Assembly: GCA_045531585.1 (NCBI GenBank)
Contig: JAZSEH010000035.1
Location: forward strand, 1-15,894
Length of the DNA stretch: 15,894 nt
Direction: 5' to 3'
From: SIG587 sp045531585
Lineage (GTDB): Bacteria; Bacillota; Clostridia; Oscillospirales; Acutalibacteraceae
In this document: in pieces, positions 7,453 through 14,071 of the stretch
Layout: each line of letters opens with the position of its first letter
How positions within the stretch are numbered: position 1 is the stretch's first letter
Made by a program: the position numbers and the translations under genes
Notes under the pieces: model-generated
What the model was told of the DNA's origin: nothing
What the model saw: only the letters and a program-made list of their open reading frames with translations
Database searches by the model: none

Positions 7453-7827
7453 TCATAATACGTTATCGGTGGGATATGCACCTGAATCAAGGCCAAAGCT
7501 TACCGAAAGTGCATGGTCTACCCTATCCATTGAATGTACGTCAAGGCTGCCCATACGTTCCTTAAGGCGTTGCTTGTCTATGGTGCGAACCTGTTCAAGC
7601 AAAACTATTGAATCCTTAGCAAGACCGCAGCCTGTAGCATTAACCTGAATATGTGTTGGAAGCTTTGTTTTATCACGTTGACTGGTAATTGCCGCAGCAA
7701 TTACGGTTGGACTATAGCGATTCCCCACATCGTTCTGGACAATAAGTACCGGCCGTATGCCGCCCTGCTCTGAGCCTACAACGGGGCTCAGGTCTGCATA
7801 GTAAATATCTCCACGCTTTATAATCAT
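7453..7827 (-). CDS. ndoA: EndoA/MazF-type mRNA endoribonuclease toxin
   Basis: A 124-residue MazF/PemK-family RNase that cuts single-stranded mRNA at short motifs. The N-terminal half reads like Bacillus EndoA (NdoA/MazF): KRGDIYYADLSPVVGSEQGG, then RPVLIVQND and AAITSQ, with the catalytic pair Arg25 and Thr48 both present. LPTHI, LLEQVRTIDKQRL and the C-terminal helix are also kept. The last ten or so residues (SGAYPTDNVL) go slightly beyond the usual 116-residue length. No antitoxin gene (EndoAI/MazE) precedes it: only 137 bases separate it from the surface-protein gene upstream, too few for a normal antitoxin. It also lacks the alr neighbour usual in Bacillus. GGAG lies 13 bases before the ATG and an AAAGAGA tract lies immediately upstream. 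A cognate antitoxin may be encoded elsewhere. Confidence 0.93.
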   Translation of the reverse strand: MIIKRGDIYYADLSPVVGSEQGGIRPVLIVQNDVGNRYSPTVIAAAITSQRDKTKLPTHIQVNATGCGLAKDSIVLLEQVRTIDKQRLKERMGSLDVHSMDRVDHALSVSFGLDSGAYPTDNVL

Positions 7828-7933
7828 TCTCTTTCACGCTCCGAATATATTTGTAATAATATTCTTGACCCGTGACAGATATTTTAATCATCGGTTCTAA
7901 GATTTATTCCATAATATGTCCAAAGCGTTATAG

Positions 7934-7954
7934 GGGTGATTGACACTCACACCC
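7934..7954. other. Small hairpin between the surface operon and mazF
   Basis: GGGTG (7934-7938) pairs with CACCC (7950-7954), and inner TGA pairs with TCA across a two-base bulge. There is no T-run on either side, so it is weak as an intrinsic terminator; it could limit read-through from the surface operon into mazF or protect the 3' end of the mRNA. The rest of 7828-7964 shows no convincing promoter or gene. Confidence 0.3.
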
Positions 7955-7964
7955 ATATTATAAA

Positions 7965-9599
7965 TTATTGTTCGTTTTCTTCAGTAATATTTGAATCATC
8001 GGCCTGTATGGCATCTTTTTCTTCATTTTTCTGTTCATTAAAAAATGCTTCAAAGTCTATGCCATCATCATTTTCATCCTCTATAGGCTCTTCAAAATCG
8101 TCGCCGCCGACTACCTCGTTTTCCCAGTCAAACACAGCTTCGTTATCCCTTGAATCATATATAAGGGAAGCCTTGGCACGACTGCGTCTTACAGCCCAAA
8201 CGATTATAATTGCAACTATTGCTATAAGGCTTAGTGCGGCACATCCAAGAACCACGTAGGTATCGGTATCAAAGGTGAACAGTGAAGTATTTACACTATC
8301 TGTAGCAACACTGTTTCCCGAAGAAACATATCTTTGCAGTGTACCCTCGGATATATCATAGGTATAATAACCCATTTCACCGGCAGCGTTTTGCGCGCAA
8401 ACAACGGCAAAATCTGAAAGCTTTTCATCCTTATATTTATAGGCGGCCACTTCATTGCCGTTAACTGTAACGGTTGAAAGGCTGAATATTTTTTCAGTAT
8501 CAAATACAATATCACTCTGGATAAAGGAATTTACCGAAAGAATTATGAACTGAGTGGCGGAATCTATAATGCACAGAGGCTCAAAGGTATCCGTTTCAGG
8601 CTTGTATAAATACAGACCTGAGCCTTGCTCACCAATAAGATATAAAGCAATTATTGTTCCTGATTTATTATTAAAGGAAGGAACGTTTATACCGTTAAAC
8701 TTATACTCTCCAAGCTCAAGACCCGAAGGCTTTTTAACCTGAGATAAATCTTCGCCAACCTTTAACTCATTGCCGTTTACAACAACATTAAGCGGATCGT
8801 TTTCAGGTGTGGAGGAGGTATCTGAGGAAGTATTTGAGGAAACCTCTGATGAGGTCTGGGAGGAGGTAGCATCCTGTGCAAGACGTGTAACGGTAACATT
8901 GTATTTTTTAACCGCACCGTTTTCAGCGGTTACCGTAACGGTACGCACGGTGGTACCCACCTTAATATTGGGTCCCTTATCCCCTGAAGAATATGACACG
9001 GTAGCACCTGAATGGTTTTTAACAGCATCAATATTAAAATAATCGATATCATACGGAACCGTTACTTTATATTCTGTTACGTTAGGTGAAAATGCTGGAG
9101 TAAGAGTACCTGCACCAACCTTAAGCCTTTTTAAGGTGTTATCAGAAGATTTGGTGGGATTGGTGATGGATATTTTCTTAGATGTGCCAGTGACTTCAAT
9201 AAAGTTAACCCCATCATTTGCATCAATATTATAAACTTTAAATTCCGCGGTTCCGACCTTAAGCACTTTGAAACTCAAGGTGTATGTAAGGGACTTCGTT
9301 GTAGAATTCCCTTCGTCATTTAAAATCTTTACAACACCCGCAGCAGTTGAATTACTTTTGTTGTCATTTGCGGGAATATACTGCAAATGCTCTGCACTAT
9401 AACTAACATTAGCATTAAAGTTGTCCACAACACCTCTCGCAGCAGTAATCGTCACCTTAACACTTATAGTTTTTCCTGGATTTAATGTTCCACTAACTCC
9501 GATACTGCTAGTTCCCTGTGTCAGTGCAAAAGTTGAAACAGAAAACACATTCAAAATAAGTGATACTGAAATGATTAATGATAAAATTATCTTTTTCAC
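7965..9599 (-). CDS. Membrane-anchored surface protein with cohesin-like and cadherin-like domains
   Basis: A 544-residue exported protein. Residues 1-26 form a signal peptide. Residues about 32-147 resemble a compact cohesin domain: the strand pattern ISVKVTI, VDNFNANVSYSAEHLQYI and LTYTLSFKVLKVGTAEFKV matches the family. A cadherin-like beta-sandwich follows (about 155-239, LKVGAGTLTPAFSPNVTEYKV), then a Ser/Thr-rich linker (241-267). Residues about 270-445 hold an unrecognised beta-rich region. A membrane helix (447-470, ending RRSRAK) leads to a strongly acidic cytosolic tail (471-544). The start is GTG (9597-9599) with GGAG (9607-9610) seven bases upstream. It lies 11 bases after a dockerin-bearing glucosaminidase gene in one operon, which suggests it is that enzyme's docking partner. 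The cohesin call rests on pattern, not alignment, and the binding is inferred. Confidence 0.8.
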   Translation of the reverse strand: MKKIILSLIISVSLILNVFSVSTFALTQGTSSIGVSGTLNPGKTISVKVTITAARGVVDNFNANVSYSAEHLQYIPANDNKSNSTAAGVVKILNDEGNSTTKSLTYTLSFKVLKVGTAEFKVYNIDANDGVNFIEVTGTSKKISITNPTKSSDNTLKRLKVGAGTLTPAFSPNVTEYKVTVPYDIDYFNIDAVKNHSGATVSYSSGDKGPNIKVGTTVRTVTVTAENGAVKKYNVTVTRLAQDATSSQTSSEVSSNTSSDTSSTPENDPLNVVVNGNELKVGEDLSQVKKPSGLELGEYKFNGINVPSFNNKSGTIIALYLIGEQGSGLYLYKPETDTFEPLCIIDSATQFIILSVNSFIQSDIVFDTEKIFSLSTVTVNGNEVAAYKYKDEKLSDFAVVCAQNAAGEMGYYTYDISEGTLQRYVSSGNSVATDSVNTSLFTFDTDTYVVLGCAALSLIAIVAIIIVWAVRRSRAKASLIYDSRDNEAVFDWENEVVGGDDFEEPIEDENDDGIDFEAFFNEQKNEEKDAIQADDSNITEENEQ

Positions 9600-9610
9600 T
9601 TTTTTTCTCC

Positions 9611-11659
9611 CTATTGTTTAATTAATTCGATTTCCAATATGTGTCTTTTAAGTCTTGAAAGATCCATAGAATTAACCCTATCATCTCGGCTTGGATCGCT
9701 TGCAACCAAATAACAATCTTTAAGATATTCAATTTCAAGAATATGTCTTTTTATCTTTGATATATCAAGAGAATTAATTTTTCCGTCACCGCTTAAGTCA
9801 CCATAAATCACTATTTTATAAGAAAGAACTTCTTTGTTTTGGTTATCGTAAATTTTGACGGTGTCACCTGTTGCAACATTTCCTGATGTTTTACTTGCTC
9901 CTGAAGAATTAAAAAGTTTTGCGGTGCCGTTTTTTACCTTCATATTTGTTATAAAGGAAGAAACACTTGTATTAATGTTTACACCTGTTAAATATTTTCC
10001 AACTTTATATATTGTTGTCCCAATTACAGGAGTGTTTGTTGAAGAGTTTGCACTCTCACGCGTAATGGAAACTGTATAGTTTCTTTTTTGACCACTTGAA
10101 GCTGTTACTGTTATCGTAAATACGTTACTTCCCACGTTAAGGTTTTTTGTGCCGGTGCCTGAAACTGTAGCTTTGCTGTCGCTGGGTGTTGCATTTATTT
10201 TAATGCTTGTAACACTATTTTCTACAATAAGCTCATACTCTGTTGTATATTTTGAAAACTCCTGTGAAAAGGGGTGGTCCGAAACACTTAGTGAGTTTAA
10301 ATAGTTGTCGTTGCTACCTGTGGTACCGGGTTCGGGAGCAAGTGTATCAGGCATATTTTTATACACAGGTATTCTGAATTCCAATGCATTTTGAAGCTCT
10401 TCCGCAGTGTATGCAGCTTTAAGCTTACTGCCCTCGGTATATGCACCCCTGATATTGGTCATATATTGGAAGTCGTAATAGGGCGCTTTTTTCACATCAA
10501 ATTTTTTATAATAGAGCGTATAACCGCCGGAAGTATTAGGATTAACGTACTCATCAAAATACCATATGGCACCGCCTATTATGGCTTTTGTTCTGGTATT
10601 CCAAGGTCTTAAATAAGAGGTAGAGTTGGATGAACCGCCCTTTGCCCAATAAAGGCCGTTAAGAACCGAATCTTTGTATGGACCTCTGCCTGGTGAGGCA
10701 CCTACGTTAAAGAAATTATAGTAACCTTTAATGGTAACGGTATCTACAGTAACATTGCCGGAAATACTGTTTCCCTGACCGTTTGTACCTTGCTCGGTTA
10801 ATATCATTGAAGCAATAATATACGGGCTTACACCCGACTGTTTAGCTGCCTCCATAATAACATCCGCGTAGGTTGCGTATCCACTTTCGGGGAAAGAATT
10901 GGCAAGAAAAGTACCGCTGACCATTTTTTTAAGGCCTGTCAAATTTTGCAGGGACGGTATGTAGGTTTGCATAAAGAACTGAAAAACATCTCTTGAATTT
11001 AGGAAGTTTCTCGGGTCAAGGAAATATGCCACCGTGCTTTTATTTGCTGCAACCCAAGTATATCCGTCAAGTCCTATCCAATCCTTGGATTCCCAGTCAT
11101 ATGCGCCGTATTCCATAGATTTCCAGGAATCGGGTACGCTTCGCTCAATAAGGCTACGACCTACTATGCTTTCCTCAGAAACTGCGGTATCCCACGTCAT
11201 TTCAAGATGGTCGGCAATAAATACCCATTTGGGATATGCTGCGTGAAGCTGACGAAGCATAGGCTTATAGCTTTCGGGAAATTTTTGTGCCGTAAGATAC
11301 GCCTCAAAAACGGGATCGGGTGAATATTCGGGAAGAATCTCATCAGGCTCAACGTACTTTGCAGAAACGTAACCTACAATTTCGGGAAAATCTACCGATT
11401 GAAGCTTGTACCATTTAGGATGTTCACTATTATTTACAGTTACAAGTTCAAAAAGTCTAACCCGTCTGCCCGTTGCCAATCCGCCAACATCGGTATTAAA
11501 ATTACCGGCTTCGGCTCTAACCCTTACACCATTTGATGAATTAGCAATGGTACCGAATTCGGGCAACTGAGCCGCAATGGCAGGGGTGCTTGAAAAGCAA
11601 GTAATGAGTACTATTACAAGGCAAAGTATCAGGCTATGTATTTTTTTTGATAAATGCAT
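9611..11659 (-). CDS. Secreted SH3/glucosaminidase protein with cadherin-like and dockerin domains
   Basis: A 682-residue exported peptidoglycan hydrolase. Residues 1-30 are a signal peptide ending AIAA. A bacterial SH3 domain spans about 36-105. The catalytic region, about 115-436, contains LDPRNFLN (214-221), MILTEQGTNG (285-294, probable catalytic Glu289) and YYNFFNVGA (313-321), the pattern of LytD/GH73-type endo-beta-N-acetylglucosaminidases. A cadherin-like sandwich follows (about 452-534), then a small beta region (545-618) often found before dockerins. The C-terminus (619-682) is a type I dockerin with two calcium loops: Asp621, Ser623, Asp625, Asn629, Asp632 and Asp655, Ser657, Asp659, Asn663, Asp666, each followed by (S/R)(K/R)(I/L)KRHILEIE. 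Loop 2 has Asp where Gly is usual (660). AAGGAG precedes the ATG. It is the first gene of a two-gene operon with a cohesin-like membrane protein. Confidence 0.9.
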   Translation of the reverse strand: MHLSKKIHSLILCLVIVLITCFSSTPAIAAQLPEFGTIANSSNGVRVRAEAGNFNTDVGGLATGRRVRLFELVTVNNSEHPKWYKLQSVDFPEIVGYVSAKYVEPDEILPEYSPDPVFEAYLTAQKFPESYKPMLRQLHAAYPKWVFIADHLEMTWDTAVSEESIVGRSLIERSVPDSWKSMEYGAYDWESKDWIGLDGYTWVAANKSTVAYFLDPRNFLNSRDVFQFFMQTYIPSLQNLTGLKKMVSGTFLANSFPESGYATYADVIMEAAKQSGVSPYIIASMILTEQGTNGQGNSISGNVTVDTVTIKGYYNFFNVGASPGRGPYKDSVLNGLYWAKGGSSNSTSYLRPWNTRTKAIIGGAIWYFDEYVNPNTSGGYTLYYKKFDVKKAPYYDFQYMTNIRGAYTEGSKLKAAYTAEELQNALEFRIPVYKNMPDTLAPEPGTTGSNDNYLNSLSVSDHPFSQEFSKYTTEYELIVENSVTSIKINATPSDSKATVSGTGTKNLNVGSNVFTITVTASSGQKRNYTVSITRESANSSTNTPVIGTTIYKVGKYLTGVNINTSVSSFITNMKVKNGTAKLFNSSGASKTSGNVATGDTVKIYDNQNKEVLSYKIVIYGDLSGDGKINSLDISKIKRHILEIEYLKDCYLVASDPSRDDRVNSMDLSRLKRHILEIELIKQ

Positions 11660-11695
11660 AAACTGCTCCTTCGAATCAAAATTACTACAGTTTAC

Positions 11696-11724
11696 ATTAT
11701 ACTTGTTTTGCCGAACTATGTCAA
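11696..11724 (-). promoter_or_regulatory. Perfect-consensus sigma-A promoter of the surface operon
   Basis: On the minus strand TTGACA (11719-11724), 17 bases, TATAAT (11696-11701). Both boxes and the spacing match consensus exactly. The leader to the ATG at 11659 is about 30 bases. No operator-like repeat overlaps it, which suggests strong constitutive expression. Confidence 0.9.
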
Positions 11725-11731
11725 TAATACA

Positions 11732-11776
11732 GAAAAAATTAACAATTAAAAGGCTGCCCTGTAATCCGGACAGCCT
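11732..11776 (-). terminator. Intrinsic terminator of the cysteine-rich oxidoreductase gene
   Basis: The minus strand pairs AGGCTGTCC (11768-11776) with GGGCAGCCT (11751-11759), a 9-bp stem with one G-T pair and an 8-base loop, followed by TTTTAATTGTTAATTTTTT. It starts 6 bases after the stop codon and ends about 8 bases before the -35 of the next promoter. Confidence 0.88.
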
Positions 11777-11782
11777 AAAATA

Positions 11783-13078
11783 TTACTTCATATAATTCTT
11801 GGAGTATTCATTAATATCTACGATGCTACCCTCGGTGCGTGATTGCTCAGCGGCAAAAACAAGAAGGTGGTTACTGCAGGAAATTCCAATTTCGCTTACC
11901 TGCTCGGCAGTATATTCCCCTGTTTCGTATTTATAAAGGGCATCAACAATACCGCTGTCGCCGCCGCCGTGACCTTCACTAATACTGTTACCTGCAAGAG
12001 AACCCTGTGCCGACAATACCTCATAGGAATGAGTATCAAAGCTATAGAATAGGAACTTTTCATCATCGGACCTAGCTTCATTATTAACCCAAAGCTCACC
12101 CTTAGTACCCATAAAGTGGGTTTTTCTGCCGCCCTTAGTAAAGGCACACATTGTCATTGAAACGGTGGTATCGTCATCAAACTCCATATTAACTATCTGG
12201 TGGTCAACAACGTCGTTATCGCACTTAAATACACACTTTCCGTACTGGGTGGTCTTCAAAGCCTCCATTACTTTTTCGTCATCAGGATTTTTTGCGGTGC
12301 CGCAGGCGCTTCCACGGAACCAACTGTTACCCTTATCATCATAATAAAGCTTCATAGCGTTATAATAGCAGGTATCCCCTACAGGGCAACCCTCGTGGCA
12401 ACGCTCCGGAGAGCCTGCAGGTGCGTTCTCTCTCTTAAAGTATTTTAAAGAACCAAAGGATTGTATTTTTCTGCATTTTTTATCAAGAAGCCACTGTAAT
12501 ATATCTAAATCGTGGCAACATTTTTGCAAAAGCATAAATGAGCTACGACCTGAATTACCCCAGTTTCCGCGAACAAAACTATGGGATTGATGGATATTAC
12601 CAACTGCTTCAATATGCTCTACAGATATAATATCACCTATGGTGCCCTCATCAAGTATTTCCTTTAATCTTTTATAGAAAGGAGTATAACGCAGAACGTG
12701 GCAAACCATAACCTTTGCGTTCATTTCTTTAGCCTTATTGTAAATCATTCCGCACTCCTCAGGTGTGGGGGCAACAGGCTTTTCAAGAAGAAGGTCATAG
12801 CCAAGCTCTAACGCCTTTAATGCAGGAGCGGTGTGGAGTTGATCCATTGTTGATATGATTGCAATATCAGCAAATTTTGGAACGTTAAGAATTGTTTCCC
12901 AAGTAAGATGACAGTTCTCTTCAGGAACGCCGTGAAATTCCTTTATATAATTTCTACGATCGTCAATGGGCTCAGCAACGCCAACTACCTTAAATTTATC
13001 AGGATATTTTTGCATAATATTAGTATAACCACAACCTCTGCTGCCTGCGCCGATAACAATTACTTTAAGCGGTTCCAT
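11783..13078 (-). CDS. Cysteine-rich Gfo/Idh/MocA-family oxidoreductase
   Basis: A 431-residue NAD(P)-dependent oxidoreductase. The Rossmann domain has IGAGSRG (9-15) and EKPVAPT (99-105) with the catalytic Lys100. The C-terminal domain has KCCHDLDILQWL (186-197), with His189 in the catalytic position. It is longer than usual by an inserted, cysteine-bearing stretch: Cys227, Cys231, Cys237, Cys259, then YGKCVFKCDNDVVDHQ with Cys282 and Cys286. Six cysteines in this spacing suggest a bound metal, structural zinc or an iron-sulfur centre; this is inference, though the same cluster recurs in a recognisable Gfo/Idh/MocA subgroup. GGAGG precedes the ATG. The gene is alone in its transcript, bounded by its own terminator and transcribed divergently from an AraC-type gene, which probably regulates it. 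Substrate unknown, presumably a sugar. Confidence 0.9.
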   Translation of the reverse strand: MEPLKVIVIGAGSRGCGYTNIMQKYPDKFKVVGVAEPIDDRRNYIKEFHGVPEENCHLTWETILNVPKFADIAIISTMDQLHTAPALKALELGYDLLLEKPVAPTPEECGMIYNKAKEMNAKVMVCHVLRYTPFYKRLKEILDEGTIGDIISVEHIEAVGNIHQSHSFVRGNWGNSGRSSFMLLQKCCHDLDILQWLLDKKCRKIQSFGSLKYFKRENAPAGSPERCHEGCPVGDTCYYNAMKLYYDDKGNSWFRGSACGTAKNPDDEKVMEALKTTQYGKCVFKCDNDVVDHQIVNMEFDDDTTVSMTMCAFTKGGRKTHFMGTKGELWVNNEARSDDEKFLFYSFDTHSYEVLSAQGSLAGNSISEGHGGGDSGIVDALYKYETGEYTAEQVSEIGISCSNHLLVFAAEQSRTEGSIVDINEYSKNYMK

Positions 13079-13105
13079 AATAATACCTCCATTATAAATT
13101 CAAAG

Positions 13106-13134
13106 ATTAAGATTATTTGACAAAACCTTGTACA
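13106..13134 (-). promoter_or_regulatory. Candidate promoter of the cysteine-rich oxidoreductase gene
   Basis: On the minus strand TGTACA (13129-13134) is followed by 17 bases and CTTAAT (13106-13111), each 4 of 6 matches to consensus. The -35 lies inside one arm of the inverted repeat at 13128-13157, and the leader would be about 20 bases. Weak boxes next to an operator would fit a gene that needs an activator. Confidence 0.4.
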
Positions 13135-13145
13135 GATGGTATAAT
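13117..13145 (+). promoter_or_regulatory. Perfect-consensus sigma-A promoter of the araC-type gene
   Basis: TTGACA (13117-13122), 17 bases, TATAAT (13140-13145) on the plus strand. Both boxes and spacing match consensus. The start of transcription would fall near 13152, inside the second arm of the inverted repeat, so a bound regulator would be expected to block it. The leader to the TTG start is about 90 bases. Confidence 0.88.
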
Positions 13146-13157
13146 TTCACTGTACAA
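13128..13157. promoter_or_regulatory. Inverted-repeat operator in the divergent promoter region
   Basis: TTGTACAG (13128-13135) and CTGTACAA (13150-13157) are perfect 8-bp inverted repeats. Their centres are 22 bases apart, about two helical turns, which would place both arms on one face of DNA. One arm lies in the spacer of the araC promoter and the other over its transcription start, and the first arm also covers the candidate -35 of the opposite gene. AraC proteins more often bind direct repeats, so a different regulator is possible. Confidence 0.7.
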
Positions 13158-13243
13158 ACCTATTTTAATGTCATTTTAAAATTTTGTATATATAAGTTTA
13201 TATATTAAATCTTTGATTTTATATACTTTAGGTGGTGTTTTCC

Positions 13244-14047
13244 TTGCCCTACAAAATTGAACAAACTCCTCAAATTGAACAGTTGTATACTATCTTTCTT
13301 AAAGAATTTGATTCTGATTATAAATTCCATGGTGAAGCACACAACTTCTGGGAGCTTGTTTGCGTGCTTGATGGAACGGCAAGCGTTGCAGCCGATGATA
13401 AGGTATTCACCCTTACAAAAGGTCAGGCAATTCTACATCCACCAATGCAGTTTCACAACTTTTCAAGTCTTGACGGCAAGGCGCTGACTATAGCGGTTTT
13501 TACCTTTTCCGGAAAAAATATTCCAAATGCATACAATAAAGTATGCCAAATAGAAGATATTTCTACAGTTAAAGACCTATATAAGATCGCAAAAAAAACC
13601 TTTAATTTTTATTTGAATCTTTGGGTTAAGAGTGCAAAAGAAGAAAACTATTCTAAATTTGAATTTATTAAGAGGTTGGAGCTTTTTTTAATCAAGCTTT
13701 CAGGTAACACGTTGAGAGACACCCCCATTACCCAAGGCGCACTTAATTATTCTGCAATAGTTAAGACCCTGCAGGAAAACATAACCAAAAAGCTTAGTGT
13801 AAAGGATATAGCAAAGCTTTGTAATATGAGTGAAATAAACCTGCAAAAAACCTTCTCAAGGTATGCAGGAGTTGGAATTATGGAATATTTCACACGCTTA
13901 CGTATGCAGTATGCAACTGAGCTTTTAAAAGGCGGAAAAACCGTAAAGGAGACCTCCCTTTCACTTGATTTTACCGACCAAAATTATTTTAGCACGGTTT
14001 ACAAGCGTGTAACGGGACATACACCTACACAAATAAAAAAGAGCTGA
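13244..14047 (+). CDS. AraC-family transcriptional regulator with cupin-type sensor domain
   Basis: About 267 residues from the TTG at 13244-13246. The N-terminal half is an AraC-type cupin ligand pocket: the stretch HNFWELVCVLDGTASV and then HPPMQFHNF carry the pattern of sugar-sensing AraC domains. The C-terminal 100 residues are the paired helix-turn-helix domain: LSVKDIAKLCNMSEINLQKTF for the first, and TVKETSLSLDFTDQNYFSTVY ending VTGHTPTQIKKS for the second, with the family signature. TTG is preferred to the GTG codons at 13232 and 13235 because AGGTGG (13230-13235) lies 8 bases upstream of it, while the GTG codons have no site. It is the only clear plus-strand gene, lies between an oxidoreductase and a transporter, and probably controls both or at least the divergent gene and itself. 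Confidence 0.9.
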   Translation: MPYKIEQTPQIEQLYTIFLKEFDSDYKFHGEAHNFWELVCVLDGTASVAADDKVFTLTKGQAILHPPMQFHNFSSLDGKALTIAVFTFSGKNIPNAYNKVCQIEDISTVKDLYKIAKKTFNFYLNLWVKSAKEENYSKFEFIKRLELFLIKLSGNTLRDTPITQGALNYSAIVKTLQENITKKLSVKDIAKLCNMSEINLQKTFSRYAGVGIMEYFTRLRMQYATELLKGGKTVKETSLSLDFTDQNYFSTVYKRVTGHTPTQIKKS

Positions 14048-14071
14048 GGCATCACGAATGATGCTTCAGCT
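14042..14071. terminator. Bidirectional terminator shared by the araC-type and MFS genes
   Basis: AGCTGAGGCATC (14042-14053) pairs with GATGCTTCAGCT (14060-14071), a 12-bp stem with one G-T pair and loop ACGAAT. On the plus strand TTTTTGATTTTT follows; on the minus strand CTCTTTTTTATTTG follows. Both stop codons, 14045-14047 (plus) and 14052-14054 (minus), lie inside the hairpin, so the last codons of the MFS gene are part of the terminator. Confidence 0.9.

Noticed and set aside
7828..7964. Hidden MazE/EndoAI antitoxin gene
   Set aside because: Only 137 bases are available and none of the minus-strand frames gives an antitoxin-like product with a ribosome binding site.
13091..13096. TATAAT as the -10 of the cysteine-rich oxidoreductase gene
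   Set aside because: It is only about 12 bases from the start codon and abuts the GGAGG site, leaving no room for a leader; the nearest -35-like TTGTCA is 21 bases away.
13232..13243. GTG start for the AraC-type gene
   Set aside because: The AGGTGG site overlaps these codons and is correctly spaced only for the TTG at 13244-13246.
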